A stretch of DNA of 64,000 nt, from the NCBI RefSeq assembly GCF_002157585.1, contig NZ_BDGB01000041.1, forward strand, positions 1 through 64,000, read 5' to 3'. The number at the start of each line of letters is the position of its first letter. Position 1 is the stretch's first letter. This document shows, in pieces, positions 9,064-17,558 of this stretch. A program made the translations under genes and the position numbers. The notes beneath the pieces are model-generated. The model made no database searches, was not told the origin of the DNA, and saw only the letters and a program-made list of their open reading frames with translations. The DNA is from Lentilactobacillus parakefiri (GTDB taxonomy: Bacteria; Bacillota; Bacilli; Lactobacillales; Lactobacillaceae).

Positions 9064-9136
9064 TGTCAGCACCCGCTTTAATTTTGATTACCTGGATGCT
9101 ACTACCAATATTAAAGGGATAGATGTAAAATATGTT

Positions 9137-9146
9137 GCATATATGC
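9137..9146. promoter_or_regulatory. 10-bp palindrome between exporter and regulator genes
   Basis: GCATATATGC is perfectly symmetric and lies 16 nt before the regulator ATG, next to a TAAAAT that could be its -10 box (9126-9131). Possible operator for the neighbouring regulator; position and symmetry are the only support. Confidence 0.3.
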
Positions 9147-9162
9147 CACGTGGGAGGGCCTT

Positions 9163-10065
9163 ATGAAAACAATTGGTCAAACGGTTAAAATGATTCGACA
9201 AATTAAAGGCTTCACTCAAAGCGAAGTGTACTCAGGCGTGATGTCACGATCATTTGCCCATCGATTTGAAAATGGTGAAAATGATATCAGTGCGGCTAAA
9301 TTATTCAAGATTTTAGATAATCTGTCCATTTCGCCCAATGAATTCCGTTTTATTCAAAACGACTATCAAGAGCCTGCTGCAACCTCACTAAGAAGGCGCT
9401 TACTACGCGCATATAACGGCCACGACCTTCAAACGATGGGCCGAATTATCGATGAAACCAAAAAGCGCAGCAACCTCAGTTACAAATCGGTCGCTGCGAT
9501 GGGTCAAATATTGGTCGTCACTTATTATTCAAAAACGTTCACCGTCACACCAGCAATGAAAAATCTGTGGGACACCCTTTTTGCGTCAAAGACTTGGACG
9601 CTTGAGGAAATTAGGAAAGCCCAAATTCTACTGCCAATTGCGGTCAGTCGTCATCAAGAAAAATTGATTCCAGAAATTGTTGAAAGATTCGAGAACAACT
9701 GCCAAAAATACCTTGGTGCGGTGGACGACCCCTTTCACATCGCCGATGAATTAATGGATCTGTACCTTTCTCTTTTTCAAATCGACCTCAACCTAGCCCA
9801 ATATCATTCGGCAAAAGAAATCTTAACTAAAGTTAGCCGGCTCAATACTTTAGACTTAAGTTGGGCTGGCCGACTCCAGCAACAATTGATCACAGCAATC
9901 TGGGAGCTTTATTTTGGCGGCGAAAAAAAGGGCTTGACCCTGATTGCCAAGCTCGTCGCTGTTGAAAATCTCTATTCGCCACCTGTGGATCACAATCTTT
10001 TGGCAATCATCAACGTGCGCAAGCGATTGGCCCAGCAGTATCGAAAAGCCAATCACACTGACTAG
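9163..10065 (+). CDS. Rgg/GadR/MutR-family transcriptional regulator
   Basis: 300-residue regulator with an N-terminal XRE-type helix-turn-helix (residues 5-60: GQTVKMIRQIKGFTQSEV and SRSFAHRFENGENDISAAKL) and a long all-helical C-terminal part typical of Rgg proteins, which in relatives binds short signal peptides. GGGAGG at 9152-9157 sets the ATG. The divergent MFS exporter is its likely target. I see no small hydrophobic-peptide gene alongside, so any signal peptide would come from elsewhere. It ends only 10 bp from the convergent gene at 10076, with no visible terminator between them. Confidence 0.82.
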   Translation: MKTIGQTVKMIRQIKGFTQSEVYSGVMSRSFAHRFENGENDISAAKLFKILDNLSISPNEFRFIQNDYQEPAATSLRRRLLRAYNGHDLQTMGRIIDETKKRSNLSYKSVAAMGQILVVTYYSKTFTVTPAMKNLWDTLFASKTWTLEEIRKAQILLPIAVSRHQEKLIPEIVERFENNCQKYLGAVDDPFHIADELMDLYLSLFQIDLNLAQYHSAKEILTKVSRLNTLDLSWAGRLQQQLITAIWELYFGGEKKGLTLIAKLVAVENLYSPPVDHNLLAIINVRKRLAQQYRKANHTD

Positions 10066-10075
10066 CCGATGATTG

Positions 10076-10570
10076 CTAATGAAGCCGCTTCAAATCATCC
10101 ACATATTCAATCGTCGTCACGTTCACCAGATAAGCAACATCAAAATGCACCCGATCAGCCAATTGCCAGACATCCGTCACGATGAAGGCCGGCCGATCAG
10201 CCTGCTCAGTATGTGCGTGCATATGATGATTATCACCATATTGCTCAAGCGTACCCGCCAAAGCCTTTCTAAACTCAGAGATTGGGCTTTCAATCGTCGC
10301 CTTTGGCAGGTGGTATTCAAAGGCCATGACGCCTCTTCCCCATACCTCGGCGATATCTTCAGATTTAAAATCACTTTCATCAAACGGTAAGATGATCTTT
10401 TGTTCAACCAGCTTATTAACAGCCGTTTTCACTGCTTCATTGGTAATCCGCTGGGCCAATGCGAGCCGTTTTCTGCCAGGTCTCGTTACAAAGATATAAT
10501 GAATCAAATTGTAAACAGCAAAAGCCGCAACCAACCCGATGATAATTTGAATAATCAAATCGATGTTCAT
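10076..10570 (-). CDS. Membrane-anchored protein of unknown function
   Basis: 164 residues. One N-terminal membrane helix (IIQIIIGLVAAFAVYNLIHYIFV, about 5-27) is followed by a basic stretch (RPGRKRL), which suggests the soluble part is cytoplasmic. I recognise no family. The soluble part has mixed alpha/beta character and a His-rich patch (NHHMHAHTE). It converges with the Rgg-like gene and is divergent from rpoY. Codon use looks normal for the region, so it is probably a real gene rather than a chance frame. Confidence 0.65.
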   Translation of the reverse strand: MNIDLIIQIIIGLVAAFAVYNLIHYIFVTRPGRKRLALAQRITNEAVKTAVNKLVEQKIILPFDESDFKSEDIAEVWGRGVMAFEYHLPKATIESPISEFRKALAGTLEQYGDNHHMHAHTEQADRPAFIVTDVWQLADRVHFDVAYLVNVTTIEYVDDLKRLH

Positions 10571-10662
10571 AACTGAGCCCCATTTCTTTTCATTGGGTTA
10601 ATTTTACCATGCAATGGTGCGAGTTGATTACTTTCATGTTTATATACTTATTTTTTAGATTA

Positions 10663-10671
10663 TGGTAGAAT
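10663..10671 (+). promoter_or_regulatory. Extended -10 promoter of rpoY-rnjA
   Basis: TGGTAGAAT: -10 TAGAAT at 10666-10671 with TGG directly before it. The -35 region is weak, as allowed for extended -10 promoters. It implies a leader of roughly 85 nt. Confidence 0.5.
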
Positions 10672-10681
10672 ATCGTTATTA

Positions 10682-10727
10682 GTTGTGTTTTCACAACCAC
10701 TTGTCCGTAAAGAAGCCTCGTGCTTCT
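10682..10727 (+). other. Two small hairpins in the rpoY leader
   Basis: GTTGTG/CACAAC (10682-10687, 10692-10697) and AGAAGC/GCTTCT (10711-10716, 10722-10727). No T-run follows on the plus strand, so these are not terminators. They may stabilise the mRNA or present a processing site. Confidence 0.35.
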
Positions 10728-10762
10728 GCAAAAAAATTGTTTAATTTTAAAGGAGTTTTTTT

Positions 10763-10984
10763 ATGATTTGGAAGGTTTTATATCAACCCAGCAAGAAGGA
10801 AAGTCCTCGCCGGGAAACGACTCATTCTCTCTATGTTGAGGCCGACACAGAGGTTGAAGCTCACGCGTTAGTTGAAGACAATACCGATTACGATATTGAA
10901 TTCATCGAACCCCTCCAAGGAAAGCATTTGGAGTATGAGCAAAGTAATCCTGATTACAAAGTAACGGAGTTTAATAATAAATGA
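10763..10984 (+). CDS. rpoY: RNA polymerase epsilon subunit
   Basis: Small (73 residues) accessory subunit of Firmicutes RNA polymerase. The family start MIWKVLYQ, the short core RRETTHSLYVEADTEVEAHALVEDNTDYDIEFIEPL and the ending are typical (formerly DUF1447). AAAGGAG precedes the ATG. It overlaps rnjA by 4 nt (ATGA), the same pairing with RNase J1 seen across Bacilli, implying coupled translation. Confidence 0.93.
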   Translation: MIWKVLYQPSKKESPRRETTHSLYVEADTEVEAHALVEDNTDYDIEFIEPLQGKHLEYEQSNPDYKVTEFNNK

Positions 10985-12666
10985 AAAAACTAAACGTCAA
11001 GAATAACGAAGCAGCTATCTATGGCGTTGGTGGTTTGGGTGAAATCGGTAAGAACACTTACGGGATCCAATTTCAGGATGAGATTATCCTGATTGATGCG
11101 GGAATTAAATTTCCCGAAGATGATCTCCTGGGTGTCGATTATGTCATTCCAGACTACCAGTATCTGGTTGAAAATAAGGATAAGATCAAAGCTTTGGTCA
11201 TCACCCATGGTCACGAAGACCATATCGGTGGTGTGCCATATTTGATGAAAGTTTTAAATGTCCCTATTTATGCCGGACCACTTGCGATGGCACTGATTAA
11301 GAATAAATTAGAAGAACACGGTTTGTTAAATTCCGTGGAATTGCACGAAATTAGTGACAAGTCGGTTCTGAAGTTCCGAAAAATGAAAGTTTCATTCTTC
11401 AGAACCACCCACTCGATTCCTGATACGGTTGGGATTGCCGTTCACACACCGGTGGGCGTGATCGTGGAAACTGGTGATTACAAGTTCGACCTCACACCTG
11501 TCACCAATCAGCCGCCTGATCTTCAAGAAATGGCCCGACTGGGTGCAGAAGGCGTCCTTTGTTTGATGTCTGACAGCACCAACGCCGAAAAGCCAATTTG
11601 GACCAAGTCTGAAAAATGGGTTGGCACTTCGATTGCCCACATTTTTGATAATATTGAAGACAGAATCATTTTTGCAACTTTTGCCTCCAACATTTCTCGG
11701 ATTAAAACCGCCTGCGATAATGCCATGGCACATGGACGCAAAATTGCCGTCTTTGGTCGAAGCATGGATGCAGCAATTGTCAATGGTCGTGAACTGGGCT
11801 ACCTTGATATCCCGGACGACGCTTTTGTTGACGCTCATGAACTGCAGTCTCTACCGGCTAACAAAACTTTGATCCTGTGTACAGGCTCTCAAGGTGAACC
11901 AATGGCCGCCCTCTCAAGGATTGCCAACGGTACTCACCGTCAGATTTCCATTCAGCCTGGCGATACGGTTATCTTTTCAAGTAATCCAATTCCTGGTAAC
12001 ACAACCAGCGTTAACAGTGTTATCAATAAGCTTGAAGAAGCTGGCGCTAATGTCATTCATGGTCGTGTGAACAACATTCATACTTCCGGACATGGTGGCC
12101 AAGAAGAACAGAAGTTAATGCTGCGCTTGATGAAGCCAAAGTTCTTCATGCCGATTCATGGTGAGTACAGAATGCTGAAGATTCATACGGAACTTGCTGA
12201 ACAATGTGGCGTGCCGCTTGATCACAGCTTTATCATGCAAAATGGTGATGTGCTTGCCCTTTCAAAAGATAGCGCTCGGATGGCCGGTCACTTCACTGCC
12301 GGGGATGTTTATATTGACGGCAGTGGCATCGGTGACGTTGGTAACGTTGTCTTACGCGACCGTCAACTGCTTTCTGAAGAAGGCATTGTTGTGGTCGTCG
12401 CAACGATTAACCTCACCAACCAGGAAATCCAATCCGGTCCAGATATCTTGTCCCGTGGCTTCGTTTACATGCGAGAATCCGGTGAGCTCTTGGATGAAGG
12501 AAGACGCCGAGTCTTTAAGACCATTCGAAAATCAATGCTGGCAAAGAAGGCAACTGAGTCTTCAATTAGAAATGCAATTATTGATGACCTTCAAGAATTT
12601 CTTTACAACAAGACCGAAAGACATCCAATGATTTTACCGATGTTAATCATGAATGGTAAGGAATAA
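10981..12666 (+). CDS. rnjA: Ribonuclease J1
   Basis: Metallo-beta-lactamase/beta-CASP nuclease with endonuclease and 5'-3' exonuclease activity; central to mRNA decay and rRNA 16S processing. Zinc motif HGHEDHIGG lies near residue 80, further metal ligands in TTHSIPD and in ETGDYKFD, and the beta-CASP region includes CLMSDSTNAEKP, ILCTGSQGEPMAAL and the C-terminal IHTSGHGGQEE. 561 residues matches J1. Translationally coupled to rpoY and followed by a strong terminator. Confidence 0.95.
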   Translation: MKKLNVKNNEAAIYGVGGLGEIGKNTYGIQFQDEIILIDAGIKFPEDDLLGVDYVIPDYQYLVENKDKIKALVITHGHEDHIGGVPYLMKVLNVPIYAGPLAMALIKNKLEEHGLLNSVELHEISDKSVLKFRKMKVSFFRTTHSIPDTVGIAVHTPVGVIVETGDYKFDLTPVTNQPPDLQEMARLGAEGVLCLMSDSTNAEKPIWTKSEKWVGTSIAHIFDNIEDRIIFATFASNISRIKTACDNAMAHGRKIAVFGRSMDAAIVNGRELGYLDIPDDAFVDAHELQSLPANKTLILCTGSQGEPMAALSRIANGTHRQISIQPGDTVIFSSNPIPGNTTSVNSVINKLEEAGANVIHGRVNNIHTSGHGGQEEQKLMLRLMKPKFFMPIHGEYRMLKIHTELAEQCGVPLDHSFIMQNGDVLALSKDSARMAGHFTAGDVYIDGSGIGDVGNVVLRDRQLLSEEGIVVVVATINLTNQEIQSGPDILSRGFVYMRESGELLDEGRRRVFKTIRKSMLAKKATESSIRNAIIDDLQEFLYNKTERHPMILPMLIMNGKE

Positions 12667-12689
12667 CCAAACTGAACGAAACTCATTAG

Positions 12690-12733
12690 AAAACTTGAGA
12701 AGCGGATAGCCATATTCGATTCTCAAGTTTTTT
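12690..12733 (+). terminator. Terminator of rpoY-rnjA
   Basis: Perfect 12-bp stem AAAACTTGAGAA (12690-12701) / TTCTCAAGTTTT (12720-12731), loop of 18 nt, followed by T residues. It lies 24 nt after the rnjA stop. Confidence 0.85.
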
Positions 12734-12768
12734 ACGTAAAACCATCTAAGTTGGGAGCCCATTCGCCA

Positions 12769-13719
12769 ATGAAATATTTCATCATTATTAATTTACATGC
12801 GGGTGGTGATAATGCCAAGAAAGTATGGCCAGCTATTCAAAGGCAGCTGGCCGCTTCGCATGCGGATTATCAAACACTGTACACCGCCTACCCTAACCAT
12901 GCGATTGAACTGTCCGAACAGATTCTCGATGAGCTTGATACCACTAGTCCAGCTGATGCCGTGCTGATTGCTGCTGGCGGCGATGGCACCCTTCACGAAA
13001 CACTCTTGGGGTGTCAGCGATACTACCAAGCCCATCCCCACGACCATCAAGTGCCAACTGCCTTTCTACCAGTGGGTTCGGGAAACGACTTCGCCCGCGG
13101 ATTGAAGATCCCCTTAAAGTGGGAAAACGCGCTCGCTGACATTTTAAGTGGCGCAACTTCCAAGATCATCAACGTGGGTCACTATGTTGACCTCGATCAT
13201 CATTTGGAAGGCTTCTTTACCAACAATCTGGGGATCGGCTTTGACGCGACCGTTGTTCACCTGGCAAATAAATCTTCATTAAAAACCCACCAATTCTTCG
13301 GGAAGTTTTCATACATGGCGGCTATATTAAACGTCATCATCCATTTTCAAGGATTCCACGCCGAAATCCAACCAGCAAATGTGCCTGAAGTGACATTTGA
13401 TAACGTATTTTTATTAACCACAACAGATATTCCTTATTTTGGGGGTGGCATCAACATCGTGCCCACTGCATCAGTATTTGATGACCATCTTGATTTGGTC
13501 GTAGTCGAAAAACCGAGCCTTTGGCAATTGATTTTATTTATATCTATGATATTTTTAAAGAGGCACTTACGACTTAAATTTATTCATCATTATCATGAAA
13601 AAGAGCTGTTTATCAAAACAAATGGTAATCGGCTAGGTCAAATTGATGGTGAAGAGCTTGGTGCGCGGTCCTATAATCTGAAGCTCAACACGATCAAATA
13701 TCCGTTTTGGGTCCGATAA
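12769..13719 (+). CDS. Diacylglycerol kinase-like lipid kinase (YegS/BmrU type)
   Basis: Phosphorylates a lipid alcohol, most likely diacylglycerol in membrane lipid turnover. It shows the DAG-kinase catalytic signature: glycine-rich AAGGDGTLHE (about 68-77) and LPVGSGNDFARGL (about 100-112), then a beta-sandwich C-terminal half. Start ATG 12769 (MKYFIIINLHAGG, 316 residues) with GGGAG 11 nt upstream; the earlier TTG 12751 overlaps that site. Bacillus DgkB and YegS/BmrU are the relevant relatives; the exact lipid cannot be told from sequence. It may be in a short transcript with the downstream ADP-ribosylglycohydrolase (38 bp gap). Confidence 0.85.
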   Translation: MKYFIIINLHAGGDNAKKVWPAIQRQLAASHADYQTLYTAYPNHAIELSEQILDELDTTSPADAVLIAAGGDGTLHETLLGCQRYYQAHPHDHQVPTAFLPVGSGNDFARGLKIPLKWENALADILSGATSKIINVGHYVDLDHHLEGFFTNNLGIGFDATVVHLANKSSLKTHQFFGKFSYMAAILNVIIHFQGFHAEIQPANVPEVTFDNVFLLTTTDIPYFGGGINIVPTASVFDDHLDLVVVEKPSLWQLILFISMIFLKRHLRLKFIHHYHEKELFIKTNGNRLGQIDGEELGARSYNLKLNTIKYPFWVR

Positions 13720-13757
13720 GTTTCAGTATCGCGAAAAACTAACGACGAGGTAATTCT

Positions 13758-14717
13758 ATGTATTCAACCAGCTCCCTTTTATTCCAATCATTAACAGCAG
13801 TTGCTCTGGGTGACGCGCTTGGATACCCGATTCAACACGATACACGTCCAAATCCCTTCGATGACCCAATTCATGAGATGGTCGAACACCGGACAAATCA
13901 AATTCCAGCCGGCACGTGGTCTGATGATACCTCTCTGTCAATTGCCTCTTTGGTTAGTTTAACCTTTGGATATAACCTGTATGACCTGATGACCCGTTAT
14001 TCGCAATGGTATCATTTCGGTGATTACACCCCCTTCAACAACGCATATGATGTGGATAATACCTCAAAAGCCGCAATTGAACGCTTCGATAAGGGAACCA
14101 CGCCGGTCCTATGCGGCGGCACACTCGATTCTGATAATGACAACACCGCGCTTAAGCGACTGATGCCATTGGCGTTTTACATTTTAACAAAGAACCAACA
14201 GTACACATTCAATGAAACCGTCGCCGATATAATTCATGACTACACTGCCACGACCAACCGAACCCCCAAAACTTTTATTGGCTCTGGGATTTTGACCAAT
14301 GTCATTATTCGATTGATTCAAAATCCGAATAAATACGCCATGCTGAGAGCGGTTAAGGAAGCACTGGACTATTACCGTTCAAAAGATCAGTACGCCGCTC
14401 AGGTGCCGTTTTTTGAGCAATTAGAGGAGTCTCACTTCCTGCGACAGTCAAGCACCAAACTAAGGCCATCAAGTGACGTGATTGCGACCCTCAACGCCGT
14501 TTTTTGGTGCCTAATGAATTCGGAACAATATAACGTTGCCGTGTCAAAAGCGGTCAATCTTGGCAGTAATGCGGATACTATCGGCTCGATTACTTCGATG
14601 CTGGCATCGCTGCTGTTTGCGCCGGTGACCTTTCCTGAAAACTGGCTGTCAAAATTACAGGGAAGAAATCAGATGAAGATTGCGGTGTCTGTGGCCTTAC
14701 TATCAGACAACTTCTAA
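13758..14717 (+). CDS. ADP-ribosylglycohydrolase family protein
   Basis: 319-residue all-helical enzyme of the DraG/ARH family, which removes ADP-ribose from proteins or small molecules using two metal ions. Metal-site motifs are present: GDALGYPIQ near residue 19, GTWSDDTSLSIASL near 52 (the S-D-D-T signature) and a C-terminal LGSNADTIGSITSMLA (D-x-D/T-type metal ligands). GAGG lies upstream of the ATG. No ADP-ribosyltransferase or nitrogenase gene is nearby, so the substrate is open. A long hairpin at 14770-14838 follows it. Confidence 0.85.
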   Translation: MYSTSSLLFQSLTAVALGDALGYPIQHDTRPNPFDDPIHEMVEHRTNQIPAGTWSDDTSLSIASLVSLTFGYNLYDLMTRYSQWYHFGDYTPFNNAYDVDNTSKAAIERFDKGTTPVLCGGTLDSDNDNTALKRLMPLAFYILTKNQQYTFNETVADIIHDYTATTNRTPKTFIGSGILTNVIIRLIQNPNKYAMLRAVKEALDYYRSKDQYAAQVPFFEQLEESHFLRQSSTKLRPSSDVIATLNAVFWCLMNSEQYNVAVSKAVNLGSNADTIGSITSMLASLLFAPVTFPENWLSKLQGRNQMKIAVSVALLSDNF

Positions 14718-14769
14718 AGCCGGTTGGCTGTTCACGGACCACACTCCCCCATAAAACACGAAAACTTCA

Positions 14770-14838
14770 ATTGAACGCCAAATAAGGCAGATAACGATGA
14801 GTGTCTTCACCGCTACCTGCCTTATTTTTGCGTTCAGT
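14770..14838 (+). terminator. Long hairpin after the ADP-ribosylglycohydrolase
   Basis: Left arm 14770-14791 (ending AAATAAGGCAG) pairs with right arm 14818-14838 (starting CTGCCTTATTT) with only a few mismatches, about 22 bp. It lies 53 nt after the stop. There is no strong terminal T-run, so termination is likely but not certain. Confidence 0.55.
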
Positions 14839-14861
14839 GGAACACGTGATGATAAAAAGAA

Positions 14862-15037
14862 GGTGAGACAAAAATAGTTGTCGCCTCACCCGTCCTTGAT
14901 CATTTCGACTATCATCTTACTGAAACGTGGGAATTAAAGCAGTTTCCGGCCATATAAGCCAGCAATCTGAATATCCAAAACCCCGGATATTCAGATTGCT
15001 GGCTTATATTCTGGAAACTAACCGCTTTAAGTCCCAC
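14862..15037. repeat. Composite palindromic element P1
   Basis: Starts with a small hairpin GGTGAGACAA (14862-14871) / CCTCACC (14884-14890), then a spacer. The main palindrome has left arm 14927-14976 and right arm 14985-15037. Read as a hairpin: outer stem GTGGGA..TTAAAGC; a single A facing GGTTA; 6-bp stem GTTTCC; loop GGCC facing AGA; inner stem of 31 bp from ATATAAGC to ATATCC; 8-nt loop. It lies between two convergent genes and abuts the T-tract of the terminator at 15041-15073. A 65-codon frame crosses it and is spurious. Confidence 0.85.
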
Positions 15038-15040
15038 TCT

Positions 15041-15073
15041 AAAAAAACGGCACCGTCCTTAGACGATCCCGTT
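15041..15073 (-). terminator. Terminator of the 72-residue protein gene
   Basis: On the minus strand AACGG...CCGTT with an inner CGTC/GACG pairing, followed by seven T (complement of 15041-15047). It begins 11 nt after the stop. Confidence 0.75.
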
Positions 15074-15083
15074 AACACACAAT

Positions 15084-15302
15084 CTAGTCTTCAGAAGCAT
15101 CCATTGCTTCTAAGATCATGTTGAGCTGCATACATTCTTGATTCAAATGCGTCATTTCGTTTCCAAACTGTGGTGTGATTACTTCAGTAGAACTCGTATT
15201 CACTGGGGTAGACTTGATTTTGTCCGCTTCTTCAGACTTTAATTGATCAAGCTTCGAGGATGCCTTTTGGTATTCTCTCAGAATTTCTAACTTATTACTC
15301 AT
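15084..15302 (-). CDS. Small uncharacterised protein, probably helical
   Basis: 72 residues, AAAGGAG 11 nt before the ATG and a clear terminator after the stop, so a real single-gene unit. The N-terminal half (LEILREYQKASSKLDQLKSEEADKIKS) and the C-terminal half (MTHLNQECMQLNMILEAMDA) look like two amphipathic helices joined by a polar Ser/Thr-rich linker; a helical hairpin or coiled-coil oligomer is plausible. I recognise no family and see no export signal. Function unknown. Confidence 0.65.
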   Translation of the reverse strand: MSNKLEILREYQKASSKLDQLKSEEADKIKSTPVNTSSTEVITPQFGNEMTHLNQECMQLNMILEAMDASED

Positions 15303-15492
15303 AGCTATAAACTCCTTTGAACATTGAATTTGAATTTCAATTTATCAACACTGGATTCTAACACGGGAATGTTATCAATTTTTTAACATTTCCTGCTAAC
15401 GTCTGGATATACTACCAGATAAAATCCAAGAAAGCAACACCCAGCCAGAAAACACTTCTCTCACCAAAGTTAAACTAATGATTTGGATAATA

Positions 15493-16410
15493 TTAATTGT
15501 ATTCTGCTTTAATTTCTTCTGCTGTTGGAATGGAAGGTAAAGCCCCCAAACGTTGGACGGTAAGGGAAGACGCCTTTTGGGCGTAAATCAGAGCTTCTTC
15601 AATATTTGTCAAATCTTTATCAATTTGCGAACTAAAAGCCCCAATAAAAGTATCCCCGGCTGCGGTTGTATCCTGAGCCTTTACTTTGAAGGCGGGTACA
15701 AATCCGCTGCCGGTTGGGGTATGGTAATAAGCTCCCCGATCGCCTACCGTAATAATTAAATTCTCAATGCCCATCTCACTGAATTTAGCAGCATTTTGAT
15801 CCATTGAATCAGTATCGTTGACTTTGATACCCGTCAATGTGGCACTTTCAGTTTCGTTCGGAACAATCAAATCAGTCACTTCAAGTAACCCATAGATAAT
15901 TTTGGAGGCTGGGGCGGGATTTAGAATCGTGGTAACGCCATGCTGTTTCGCCAGCTTGAACGCTTCGTAAGTAACTTCTTGAGGCGTTTCAAATTCGGAA
16001 ATCAAAACATCGGCACTTTCGATGAGTGCTTGGCTTTCAGCAATCATTTCGGTTTTCATCGCTTGATTAGCGCCCCCATAAACCATGATACTGTTTTGGC
16101 CTTGACTGTCCAAAAGAATGACCGCAGATCCAGTCCCCTCATCTTGACTAATGCCCACGTGAGCTGTATTAATGCCATCAAGTTTTAAGGCATCAATCAT
16201 AAAAACGCCGTTTGAGTCATCGCCCACTTGACCAATGAAACTGGTTGTTGCACCAGAACGGGCAGCCGCAACCGCTTGATTGGCACCTTTACCACCCGCT
16301 GAGTTAGTTTTACTTTTGGCACTAATCGTTTCCCCCGGCTTTGGCATCTGGTCAATGTGCAATGTTGTATCAACGTTTAGACTTCCAAGCACAACCACTT
16401 TATTTGTCAT
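15493..16410 (-). CDS. rbsK: Ribokinase
   Basis: PfkB-family sugar kinase making ribose 5-phosphate from ribose and ATP. Both PfkB signatures are seen: GGKGANQAVAAARSGA near residue 40 and DTTAAGDTFIGAF near 250 with the catalytic Asp in AAGD. NPAPA near 175 and the family start VVVLGSLNVDTTLHIDQMP support ribokinase over other PfkB kinases. 305 residues. It follows its LacI-type regulator gene by 88 bp; that gap holds an operator-like repeat at 16443-16457. No ribose transporter or rbsD lies in the window. Confidence 0.9.
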   Translation of the reverse strand: MTNKVVVLGSLNVDTTLHIDQMPKPGETISAKSKTNSAGGKGANQAVAAARSGATTSFIGQVGDDSNGVFMIDALKLDGINTAHVGISQDEGTGSAVILLDSQGQNSIMVYGGANQAMKTEMIAESQALIESADVLISEFETPQEVTYEAFKLAKQHGVTTILNPAPASKIIYGLLEVTDLIVPNETESATLTGIKVNDTDSMDQNAAKFSEMGIENLIITVGDRGAYYHTPTGSGFVPAFKVKAQDTTAAGDTFIGAFSSQIDKDLTNIEEALIYAQKASSLTVQRLGALPSIPTAEEIKAEYN

Positions 16411-16442
16411 AATAAGCTCCTCTAAATCCCTTAGTATAGTGT

Positions 16443-16457
16443 GTTAAAACCTTTAAC
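16443..16457. promoter_or_regulatory. Operator-like repeat before rbsK
   Basis: GTTAAAACCTTTAAC: half-sites GTTAAA and TTTAAC with a 3-nt centre, similar to the palindrome at 17563-17578. It lies about 33 nt upstream of the rbsK start. Suggested second binding site of the LacI-type regulator. Confidence 0.45.
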
Positions 16458-16498
16458 TAAATTCTATCAAATTTTCTCAAATTTAACAACTACTCCCT

Positions 16499-17506
16499 TT
16501 ATTTAATTGCTTGAACACTCTGTCGTTCCACTAAAGATACCGGCAGTGAAACCTGCTGGATTGGCTCGCTGTGATTTTCGATTCGCTTGATGATCATTTG
16601 AGCCGCGTTGATTCCCATTTCAAAAGCAGGCTGGTGAATGGTGGTCAATTTGGGCGAAACATACTCACCCAAATCAATATCATCATAGCCAACAACTGAA
16701 ATGTCGGTCGGAATCTTTAAACCGGCTTCCTCAAGCCCACGATAAACACCAATAGCGACTTCGTCATTAATCCCAAAGATGGCACTTGGATCGGTGGCTA
16801 AGGCAGCTTTGGTGGCCAAATAGCCGCCCTTCTTGGTCATGTCTGTTGTTACAATTCGGTTGGTCGGAATTGGTGTCCCGTTAGCTTGATAAGTCGCCAG
16901 GAATCCCTGTAATCGTTCCTGCAAATTAAGCGTTGGCTTGGTGGCACAAATGACCGCCACATCTCTATGGCCATTCTTGATCAGGTAGTCGGCTAGCAGC
17001 GCACCGCCCTTTTGGTTATTAGCATCGACCCGGTCGCCTTTAACCACGGGTGCCTGGTCAATCAAAAGATAGGGAATCCCGTTTTGATTTAAAATATTAT
17101 CAATGTAATTAATATCAGACACCGCTGAAGCGATTATCATGCCGTCTGCGGCCCTTCTAACGGATTCAAAGAGATAGTGTGTCTCCTGGGATTGGCTGTT
17201 GTTAGAACCGAAAATAAGGGGCACATAATCCTGCTTAATTGCCTCTGACTCAATTCCAAGCAAAAATCGACTAAAAAACGGGTTATTGATGTTCGGGATG
17301 ATCACACCAATTGTTCGACCGCTTTTACGAATGAGACTTTGCGCATTAAAATCAGGAACGTAGCCCATTTCCTTCTGTAATTGCTTCACTTTTTCGACGG
17401 TTTTGCTGCTGAAACGGGCCGCTTTGCCATTAAGGATTTGTGAAACCGTTGTCACTGAAACTTGGGCACGGGCAGCCAAATCAGTAATTGTCACTTTCTT
17501 TGTCAT
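16499..17506 (-). CDS. rbsR: LacI-family repressor, probable ribose operon regulator
   Basis: 335 residues. The N-terminal LacI helix-turn-helix is clear (ITDLAARAQVSVTTVSQILNG, residues 5-25), with a hinge helix near 50, then the periplasmic-binding-protein-like sugar-sensing domain (GRTIGVIIPNINNPFFSRFLLGIE and ISVVGYDDIDLGEYVSPKLTTI). Placement directly before rbsK and matching half-sites around both genes point to ribose control. A 16-bp symmetric operator overlaps its own promoter, so it is probably autoregulated. The symbol is by context, not proof of effector. Confidence 0.85.
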   Translation of the reverse strand: MTKKVTITDLAARAQVSVTTVSQILNGKAARFSSKTVEKVKQLQKEMGYVPDFNAQSLIRKSGRTIGVIIPNINNPFFSRFLLGIESEAIKQDYVPLIFGSNNSQSQETHYLFESVRRAADGMIIASAVSDINYIDNILNQNGIPYLLIDQAPVVKGDRVDANNQKGGALLADYLIKNGHRDVAVICATKPTLNLQERLQGFLATYQANGTPIPTNRIVTTDMTKKGGYLATKAALATDPSAIFGINDEVAIGVYRGLEEAGLKIPTDISVVGYDDIDLGEYVSPKLTTIHQPAFEMGINAAQMIIKRIENHSEPIQQVSLPVSLVERQSVQAIK

Positions 17507-17543
17507 AATTATTCTCCATTCACAGACAAATGTCTTTAGTTAA

Positions 17544-17549
17544 ATTATA
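17544..17549 (-). promoter_or_regulatory. Extended -10 promoter of rbsR
   Basis: Minus strand TGG followed by a perfect TATAAT (17544-17549). The -35 region falls on the operator palindrome just upstream. Confidence 0.65.
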
Positions 17550-17558
17550 CCAAATAAA

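Noticed and set aside
14927-15124. 65-codon plus-strand open frame
   Set aside because: It covers the P1 hairpin and a terminator and runs into the 3' end of a real minus-strand gene.
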